Below, one piece after another: positions 56,711-64,000 of a DNA stretch of 64,000 bases; position 1 is the stretch's first letter, and every line of letters starts with the position of its first letter. The position numbers and the translations under genes are program-made. The stretch is taken from the NCBI GenBank assembly GCA_033977485.1, contig CM066993.1, positions 30,618,001-30,682,000 of the forward strand, given 5' to 3'. The notes beneath the pieces were generated by a model. The model was given only the letters and a program-made list of their open reading frames with translations, was not told where the DNA came from and searched no databases. This DNA comes from Hydrangea macrophylla (lineage: Eukaryota; Streptophyta; Magnoliopsida; Cornales; Hydrangeaceae).

Positions 56711-56743
<33 letters not shown>

Positions 56744-57649
56744 AAAAGAAAAAGAAAAAATGTACATATGATATAAAGGAGAAGAAAAAGAAGAGGTTGG
56801 AATGAATTGCGCAAACACTCCAATCACATGCTTAGAACAAATACACCCCAAATCTCCTACTCATCTTAATTTCTAACCTACCAGTCAAAGTCCTAATGAT
56901 TTAAAAGAAATTGATTTTTAAATTTAAGTGATAAGGATGTTCTCCACGGTAGATCGCTCTTCTAATGCTAAGTATTCTTTCATGAGACTTATTGTACTCC
57001 AAATGCTTATATATTGAGTCATTAAAATGGAAGCAATTCCTCTATCTTTGCTTCCCTACCAAGTGAGATGTTCTCTACACCGGTTTCTGAGAGTTTCTCC
57101 TTAAAAGAGTGAAATCCTAAGTGAGATTTGAGTTAAAACTACAAGTTTTATGACTGCTATTGACTATGTAAACTTTGAAATTAAGATCAGTTGCTTGATT
57201 TTTCAAGTACACACTGTGAGTTTAAAGAGTATAAAAAAATGTTACCATTGAAAAAACTGTGAGTATATGTGTTGCATTATTATTACATAGTTAAAAAATT
57301 TCATTTTATTGTCAAATTTATCCTTATTTATTGTAAAAGGAGAAAATCTACCTTTATTTTTATTTCATTTTATTTTTACATTAAAAAAAAATAAAAATAA
57401 AAATAAAAAAAAAATATGAATTTTGTGGGTATATTCACTGCAAACCCTCACGAGACAACACTCGTCCACTAGGGGTAACCTAGGGGTTTAACGGCTTGTT
57501 GCATACGCTAAATGCAATCGCGATTCCTGCGACAGTGAGTTAGGTAATTTTAGTTTCCTTAGTTTATTCCTACTCTTTAATAAAACTTCTAGAACAATTT
57601 CTCTTTTCACTTCATTGCTAGGGACTAGCAATAAGTTAGTTGAGGGGTG
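55651..57649 (+). other. Element E 3' internal region and polypurine tract
   Basis: No coding sequence recognised. Long A-rich tracts at 56669-56700 and 56714-56759. The last bases before the 3' LTR, AGTTGAGGGGTG (57638-57649), are a purine-rich PPT. Confidence 0.6.
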
Positions 57650-60073
57650 TGACAAACATTGAATATTGTACATTTATGTGCCAATATAATAGACATAATA
57701 CTCATTTAATCCCCCAAATTCCTAGTTTTACATGCATATTTGAATTAATATAATTTAATAGTGATGTTACTCAAATGCGTGTAAAAATGTGTTTTTACAT
57801 ATTTTATATCTTTAGGTAAAAATGAAGTGAAATAAAGGGAATGAAAGAAGTAGCAACCACACCATAGTATATTCATATGAATAGTAATGAATAGTAGATG
57901 AATAGTAGTGAATAGTAATGAATAGTAAAAATTTTGAAAAAAACGTCCAAAAGAAAGAAAAAAAAAAAAAAAAAAAAAAAAAAAGGAAAAGAAAAAAAAA
58001 ACCAAAGGCATCACTGTTTGATAACAATCAGTTTTGTTTTTTTGATTCCGTTCTCTCTCTCTCTTTTTTCAGCATTGTCAGAAGATAGAGAAAATTGAGG
58101 CGCGACGAAGAAAAAAATACCATCGCTGATGGAGTGAATGACGAAATGACTCACAAACCTCGTCTATAAAATGGAGGAGCTCAGCACCATTCACCATTCA
58201 CCAATTCACAACACAACAGTTCACAATCACAGTTTGGAGAGAATAATTTAGGGGAGGTTATTATGTGAGCACTTTATATTGTCCCTAGAAATAGGAAACT
58301 TTAGTTTTTCTTTGCCTTTTCTAGTTCTAGTAGTTATAAAATTTTACTTTTATGTAATTGATGATTTTATGTTCAAAAATATGTAGCAAAACTTTATGTA
58401 CTGTATTTCTTAAATTTAAAATATTTGTTTTCTTGTATGACCTTTGTCAACTTTGTAGTAGTAAAAATAGTCCTACTTAAAATTAGATTTAATATTTCAA
58501 GTCTAGTAGTACTTATAGTTGTCCCTAAAATAGTTAAAAAATCCAAATTTCCAATTTTTATAGCAATATTTTTATTCACTAGAAGACAGATTTTGCGATT
58601 AAATGTCAGATTTCTTAGCCACGTAGTTGTTATAATCACCTACTAAAGTCCAAAAGTACATCATACCCATATCTCACTCCAAAAGTATATTTGGATTTGG
58701 TTTGGCCTTATTTGTGTTCTTGGAGTTCAACCACTGTGACCCCACAAGAATCCAAAGTCAAAGGTTTAGTATTTTATTTTTGGTTCAGTATTTCCAATTA
58801 TGTATATTTTATTAGCCTAGTTGTACTAAACTTTGTTATTTTGCAGATTCCACAAATTCAACCCCAGTTCATGTTATGTAAAGAAAATAATATAATAATA
58901 TTAGTTCTTACCCTTACCTTGGTTTTACAGCTTTAATTTTAATTGAACGGTGATTGCGTGCATCTATTTAATTTATCTTTAAATTTTATTTGGAAGACAG
59001 TTTCAATTCCAAAATGGTAGGCTAAAACTTTAATTGGGGATATGTAATAAAAACTTAGAAACCACAGCTTCTGTGCACTAATCTTAAATGGGCAAATTTA
59101 TCTGGATGAGTTATTTTTCCATTTATGGCCAAAAATATCTATGTATCTATAGTTTATGACCATTTAACATGTTTATATACTATGGCTATAATGGGCTCAA
59201 AAGATTATATATATTTGAAATAAAAAGCCTAATTATGTGGATTGTCAAACTATGCCTTTTGTCATAAAAAACACCTAGCATACTCAAACAACTCACATGA
59301 CAAAGTTAATATTTCAAATATGTGCTTATATATATTTCTATCCAATAATGGATAGGCAATTGTGTAGTGGCAGAGTGGTGGGGACTGGACGCCGAATAAC
59401 CCATGTCCGCGGCGGGGCACGGTTCGAACCTGGCTACTGCCCAATTGCCTCTTTATTTTTCTTTAAACCAAACGACGTCGTTTCATATCAAACCTGACAC
59501 ACTTGATATGACCCTGACTAGTGAAAGTTTATTTTTAAATAAAGAATGACTCTGCGGTCTTAAATGCCAAATGCTTTTCAAATGCACAAAAGTTGTGGGA
59601 TCTAGTGTTGGTTTGCATATTCCCAATTCCTTTAAATCATTTCCCCTAGTTAATTAATATTTCCTGTTTTATAATAGTTTTGCTTAAATATCTGTATTAT
59701 TTCCATCTTTCGCTATTATTAAATCTAAAAAGTTTATCTCATAAAAATTTAGCTTTTATATATTTTTCTTTCTTTTCTTACTAGTATATTAGTTAATTTA
59801 TTTTGTACTGTTAAAATCTTTACCATAAACTGTTAAGAAAAAAATAGCTTTAATTACTTTTATTGCAAACATATAAAAATTAGTAGTTTAGTAAAACCCC
59901 ACAAAAATCCATCATCTTTTATTTTCTTTTTAGTGACAAAATAGTTATCTGCCTAACTTAATTAAATTTTATTCCGTTCCCTGTGGGTTCGACCTGGACT
60001 TCCAGAACTTTATTACTTGTACGATCACCTACACTTGGGTGTGATAAGAAAACGCGTCAATAGGATGTCGTCA
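57650..60073 (+). repeat. Element E 3' LTR
   Basis: 2,424 bp, almost identical to 48846-51294. Differences seen: one GAATAGTA-type unit fewer, loss of a 16-base GAAGACAGTGATGC-containing segment near 58015, and about four single-base changes. Confidence 0.94.
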
Positions 60074-60078
60074 AACGC

Positions 60079-60223
60079 ATTCTTAACTTACAGAATAGAA
60101 AGATACTTTATTGTTACGCATATACCCCGCCGGACTTCTGGTAGTGCCGCCCTTTCTGTTGGCACAACAAAGGCCGCTGGTGATCTACTAGTGAAAGCGC
60201 CCAGACGCACCTGTGGATATAGG
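60079..60223 (+). repeat. Element A 3' LTR, middle fragment
   Basis: Continues the 5' LTR sequence from 5729 to 5872 (ATTCTTAACTTACAGAATAG ... GTGGAT.TAGG), between insertions E and F. Confidence 0.9.
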
Positions 60224-61852
60224 TGCAAAGCGGGGGTATTTGTAAAATACAACCGCGCTAAAAGGAAGAATTGTATTAGTTTTTATCACAACTTCCCGTT
60301 TTATCTGCGATTTGCATTGCAAGGCTAATTTTCATACAATATGATTAATCTATGATAAGTTGTATTGTTTTAGCTGTTGTTGGTGCAGATTACTGCTGTG
60401 TGGACTAAACAGATGAACATCAGAATAAATGGAATGCTGGAATGAAAACAAAAGAAGTCAAAGCTGAAATGTGGAGTTCGATCGATCTAAGACGATTCGA
60501 TCGATCGAGCGTTCGATCGCTTGAAGAGTGTTGAAGCGCTTGAGGCTTAAGGGTTCGATCGATCGAGAGCAGTTCGATCGATCGAACGGGGTATTTCCAG
60601 TAACATTCGTGTGCGCAGCAGATGCGGGTTTTTAACCCTAGTTTCTTAGGTTTCTTATATATATGTGTATTGGATACGTCCAAAAGGACGCCCACATTAC
60701 ATTTTTACAGTTTTAGAGAGAGAGATAGAGAGTTTGCTTGTGTTTTTGTAGGTTTTCATTGAGTTTTTGCATTGTGAACCGGATTTCTCTAAGTTTAATA
60801 CAAGTACTCTTCATTCCAGGTTATTTATATACTGTCCATTTACATTCTGCACTTTATAGTCATAGTTTAATCGCTCATCTTGTAGTATTACATGCTAGTT
60901 ATTTCCAAAACCATAGTTTTTATATTTTTCATGAAAAACTCGCAACCAAACAAGGTTTTAATGTTTTTTTACGTTAAATATCAATCTGTGACACTCCAGA
61001 CGATGTCTGAGTAGTCCCAGGCTGGGAGAACACGATGAAACAGTGATCTCCAGCTTCTGCCATGCAGCAGAATAATCGCTGTGTTCGATCGATCGAAGTT
61101 AGTTCGATCGATCGAACCATAGACAGTCAAGCGATCGAAGTCAGTTCGATCGATTGAGGGATGAAGGTCTTCGATCGATCGAAAGCGCGTCGATCGATCG
61201 AACTCCCTGATTCTTGAGGATGTTCCCTGCAGTATTCCAGGACCTTTTTGTTTTAAGATTTGTTATCATTCTGTCCCAATAAAATGCTCAGTTTGTCAAA
61301 ACAGTTTTTAAAACTAAGGCCCTAAGGCATTTTCTTTCAATACATTTTGCAAACCATCTTCAATGCTAACACCATTGAGGATGCGAGTCTTAACTATTGG
61401 ATTAAACCGCTTTTACGTATTTTAATTTAATTGTGATGATATGGTCCCGGTCATGAAAGGGCCATGGATTCTCCATCTTTAGAGGAATACGGAAAACTGT
61501 GGGTAATGTACTCCGTTGTGCTTCAAGGCAACTGCATGGTAGACAGCTAGATTACTGCGGATTCGTGTAATCCCAACACTTTCTTTTTAAAGTTAAACAT
61601 CCTAATTTAGAGTACTGTTTTAAGTAGCTAGTTAGATCGTTAATCATTTTCCTTAGTAATCTTAGCTGTGGAACTTTGTGTTCCGCACCATTGCTTAATC
61701 TTATTCATTTTATTTTGCTTTCTTTTGAGGTTAGTCTAATTCAATAGGTCAACACCTTCCCTGTGAGATCGACCTGGTCTTACCAGTTACTACTTGCACG
61801 TCTACCTACACTTGGGTATTGCACAAGAGCGCACAAGATTTTTCACGTGTCA
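60224..61852 (+). mobile_element. Solo LTR F, Athila-like
   Basis: TGCAAAGCGGGG at 60224 to TTTCACGTGTCA at 61852, 1,629 bp, TSD atagg (60219-60223 and 61853-61857), no internal region. Its 3' end (TTCCCTGTGAGATCGACCTG, then CTACACTTGGGTATTG) parallels the end of element E's LTR, pointing to the Athila group. TATATATAT near 60656 is the likely TATA box, flanked by CGATCGATCG arrays. Confidence 0.85.
60479..61203 (+). promoter_or_regulatory. TTCGATCGATCGA palindrome clusters around LTR F promoter
   Basis: Upstream of the TATA at 60656: units at about 60496, 60554 and 60572, plus half-sites. Downstream: units at about 61084, 61102, 61145, 61170 and 61191. The core CGATCGATCG is perfectly dyad-symmetric. 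Confidence 0.8.
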
Positions 61853-61857
61853 ATAGG

Positions 61858-61948
61858 TCACCTAGTTAACGGGGCCGAACCACATGTAAATTCCTTATCT
61901 CTCTCTCTGAATTATTCTTTTAACCCTCACCCAAATTTTGGCATCATC
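61858..61948 (+). repeat. Element A 3' LTR, last fragment
   Basis: TCACCTAGTTAACGGGGCCG to GGCATCATC, collinear with 5873-5962 of the 5' LTR; followed by aattt, the likely A target duplication (5333-5337). Confidence 0.85.
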
Positions 61949-62130
61949 AATTTTTTTTCCTCAAAACATATCAATAATGGTACTAGTTTTGTAGATCTCG
62001 TCGACACGATTCCAACGGTATAAAATTTGTAAAAATTGGAGTTGTAAATCAAAAGTTATAGAGGTTTAAAATTTAAAAAAACATTTCAAAATGAGAGTTA
62101 CTATTGTGTGTCACTCACACGGTGTGAGTA
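61949..62130. mobile_element. Foldback element, outer part of right arm
   Basis: Inverse of 4405-4600: GGTACTAGTTTTGTAG (61980), GTCGACACGATTCC (61999), ATCAAAAGTTATAGAGG (62048), then CACTCACACGGTGTGAGT (62112-62129). Continues the arm begun at 5290-5337 and interrupted by element A. Confidence 0.7.
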
Positions 62131-62248
62131 GGGATGGTGAGTGAGGCGTGAAATGAAGCCAGCCGTGAGTGATTGGTTTGCGAATTTATGGCCATCATGT
62201 ATTAGTTGGCTGTGATTCCTTTTGGAATTTTTGGGGTGCGTGTGTGTG
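62131..62248. other. Spacer, no gene recognised
   Basis: Mixed-composition sequence after the foldback element with GTGAGTGA/GTGAGTGAG repeats near its start. No ORF or mobile end recognised. Confidence 0.4.
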
Positions 62249-62434
62249 AAAGGGTAATGTTGGATGTTTTATTTTATTTTTTCTTTTATGTAGGATATTT
62301 ATTTGGTAAGAGACTTAAATCAAAGTAAAAATAATTTGTTAAAAGGTAATGTTGGATTTTTTATTCTATTTTTTCTTTTATGTAGAATATTTATTTGATA
62401 AAAGACTTAAATCAATATAAAAATAATTTGTTAT
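62249..62434. repeat. 92-bp tandem duplication
   Basis: Two adjacent copies starting AAAGGGTAATGTTGGAT (62249) and AAAAGGTAATGTTGGAT (62341), about 92 bp apart, with several substitutions. Confidence 0.85.
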
Positions 62435-62487
62435 CCTTAAAACCACTATATTTTCCTATCTAAGAATTCCCATCCAATTTTCCATAA

Positions 62488-63644
62488 TGGCCAGTTTGGT
62501 TCATAAATTCTTAGGGTGGATTTTGATTCCACCCGAAGATTACTAGTAATCTTAAAATATATCTTTGTTTAGTTCATGGAATATTTAAAGAATTGTGGGT
62601 CCCACTGGATTTAGAATCCACCCAAAGGTGAAAAATAGGGTGGATTCTAAATCCTAGCTTAGAGGTGGTATTCCTAAGAATTACTGGGGTTTTGATTTAC
62701 TATTTTCATAATACCTAAACTAGCCTTTATTAGACTATTAAACAAACAAATAATGTGATCAGAAGAAATTTATGATTATAATTATTATTATTTTCTAAAA
62801 TGGAGAGATTGGTAGATGAGATTGTTTATGATGATTTCTTATGCTTGAAACATTATATGATGTTAGTTTAATGACTGAATTCAAATTTGGGTTGTTATTT
62901 GTTAATGATTGAAAAGTCTATATGATATTACAATAATTACATATTTGGCATATTGTGATTTGTACGTTAGACCTATACATGTTTTAAGATTAAAAATATA
63001 ATACATATTTTGTTATTATTCAAATATATTTTAACTACATGTAATATCATGATATTTTGTTTATGATGATTTCTTATGCTTGAAACATTATATTTGATGT
63101 TAGTTTAATGACTAAATTCAAATTTGGGTTGCTATTTGTTAATGATTGAAAAGTCTATATGATATTACAATAACTACATATTTGGCATATTGTGATTTGT
63201 ACGTTAGACCTATACATGTTTTAAGATTAAAAATATAATATATATATATATTTTGTTATTATTCAAATATATTTTAACTACATGTAATAGTTTAGACTCA
63301 TGTTCATGTCTTAATTACTCTATTTATCTCATTTTTTATGTGTCATTGATTTTTAGATTTATACCATTATTTTTTTTCAATCACCCTCCATTTTTAGAGG
63401 GTTGACAATTTGATTTTAACTCATACATTCTTTTAGCCTTCACAAGGGTAGTAAAATGATATTTAACAATATTTTCATTTCATTTTCCTTGACCCAACCA
63501 AACACTGAATTCTATATCCAGCTAGAATTCTATTGGTGAACCAAACATTTTGCTGGGATTCAAATTCCTAGTAAAATGATTACTGGTATTATGATTCCTA
63601 GTAATCAGAATCTACCTAAAATAATCCGTGAAACAAACGGCCCG
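62488..63644. mobile_element. PIF/Harbinger-type noncoding element, TSD TAA
   Basis: Left end TGGCCAGTTTGGTTCA (62488) and, inverted, right end CGGGCCGTTTGTTTCA (63644), with inner GGATT.TGATT similarity. TAA lies on both sides (62485-62487 and 63645-63647). At 1,157 bp it is larger than a typical MITE but has no transposase coding. Its interior carries a 235-bp tandem duplication. Confidence 0.7.
62823..63290. repeat. 235-bp tandem duplication inside the Harbinger-type element
   Basis: Copies begin at 62823 and 63058 (TGTTTATGATGATTTCTTAT) and run to about 63057 and 63290, differing by a few substitutions and a TA microsatellite length change. Confidence 0.9.
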
Positions 63645-63824
63645 TAAATGATAGCTAAGTTGATCAGATGTCAATCTTTTCTTGGGAGAATTTATGCGAT
63701 GAACACAATTAACCCCAAAAGAAATAAAAAAGAAAAGGACAGATTGTGACACCAATATGTGGTTGTACCCTAAAAGTAAAAAGAGATCAATATCTAGGGA
63801 CGTGACATATCACTCTTTCTACTG

Positions 63825-63895
63825 CTCCACCTATAAATATTAAATAATACCTTCCTCTCTCCCTTGCCCAAACCACACACATACACAGAGTCATA
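63825..63895 (+). promoter_or_regulatory. Possible plant promoter and leader at right edge
   Basis: CTATAAATATT at about 63831 is followed by CT-rich and CA-rich sequence (CCTTCCTCTCTCCCTTGCC, ACACACATACACAG), the composition of plant 5' leaders. The ATG at 63897 opens only a seven-codon frame, so any gene would start beyond the window. Weak evidence. Confidence 0.3.
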
Positions 63896-64000
63896 TATGT
63901 TGGTAGATGAGGTTAATTAGTCAAGAAGGGTGACCTCCCAACCAAACATAAGTTTATTACCTATGAGATAAGTCTTACCAAATTAGTTCAAAAACAAACT

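Larger units (their letters stand above)
48846..60073 (+). mobile_element. Element E: young non-autonomous Athila-like retrotransposon
   Basis: TGACAAACATTG at 48846 to GGATGTCGTCA at 60073, 11,228 bp, TSD aacgc (48841-48845 and 60074-60078). LTRs 2.4 kb, PBS for tRNA-Asp, PPT AGTTGAGGGGTG (about 57639). The internal region (6.36 kb) contains only an ORF joining Athila-type gag to the last part of integrase, an acidic ORF, and a small ORF after a leader-like region. It lacks protease, RT, RNase H and the integrase core, so it would need enzymes in trans. LTRs are near-identical by eye (about four substitutions and a few indels in 2.4 kb), so insertion is recent relative to A, B and C. Confidence 0.92.
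5338..61948 (+). mobile_element. Element A: Tat-lineage Ty3/Gypsy retrotransposon, heavily nested
   Basis: 5' LTR at 5338 (TGATAGG...), 3' LTR starting at 48455 and finishing at about 61948, flanked by aattt at 5333-5337 and 61949-61953. Subtracting insertions B, D, E, F and their target duplications leaves about 10.5 kb. Order: LTR, PBS, gag, protease, RT, RNase H, a second RNase H, integrase, an antisense gene, PPT, LTR. The second RNase H before integrase and the antisense gene after it place A in the Tat lineage. By eye the LTRs differ at roughly one position in eight to ten, the most diverged LTR pair here, consistent with A being the oldest LTR element of the nest. Confidence 0.9.

Noticed and set aside
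54910..57420. Long A tracts as retroposon tails
   Set aside because: No target duplications found at their ends; treated as low-complexity parts of element E.
60017..60328. 103-codon frame
   Set aside because: It crosses the E, A and F junctions, so it is a chimera of three elements by chance.

Overview
This window reads as intergenic heterochromatin from a flowering plant, probably a eudicot with a large genome. The evidence is Ty3/Gypsy LTR retrotransposons of plant-specific lineages (Tat/Ogre, Athila, Tekay-type chromovirus), plant MITEs, GT-AG introns, and a remnant of a plant-only calmodulin-binding protein gene. I see no functional host protein-coding gene, no rRNA or genuine tRNA gene, and no bacterial features.

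Layout. 1-2018 (minus strand): decayed 5' half of a plant calmodulin-binding-like gene with its leader intron still recognisable; a short poly(A)-tailed retroposon (2038-2691, 19-bp target duplication) sits in its upstream region. 2711-5337: small DNA transposons (a MULE-type MITE, a Stowaway fragment, nested Tourist-type MITEs) and the left part of a foldback element. 5338-61948: one nested block. The host of the nest is element A, a Tat-lineage Gypsy element of about 10.5 kb once its insertions are subtracted. It has received element B (Ogre/Tat-like, 7706-37954, TSD gctag), which itself received element C (Tekay-like chromovirus, 17776-28235, TSD tctac). A also received solo LTR D (39960-42901, TSD ctaca), element E (non-autonomous Athila-like, 48846-60073, TSD aacgc) and solo LTR F (60224-61852, TSD atagg). 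A itself sits in one arm of the foldback element, whose remainder resumes at 61949. The nest is therefore four deep: foldback > A > B > C. 62131-64000: tandem duplications, a noncoding Harbinger-type element and a promoter-like stretch at the right edge.

Coding content. gag-pol of A, B and C is recognisable but broken by stops and frameshifts; most stops look like C-to-T changes (CAG, CAA or CGA to TAG, TAA or TGA). A and B each carry extra genes on the opposite strand between integrase and 3' LTR. A has an intron-containing gene resembling the 'putative gypsy type transposon' domain family. B has two: a plant-mobile-domain-like gene with seven recognisable exons, and a second ORF of related character. 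E is the least decayed element. Its LTRs are almost identical, and it encodes an open 423-codon gag fused to an integrase tail (protease, RT, RNase H and integrase core all missing), an unrecognised acidic 229-residue ORF, and an 86-residue Cys/Lys-rich ORF behind a host-gene-like leader.

The most unusual signals are short dyad-symmetric motif arrays, different in each LTR family, placed around LTR promoters. In B, the same covarying hairpin array also lies upstream of both antisense genes.
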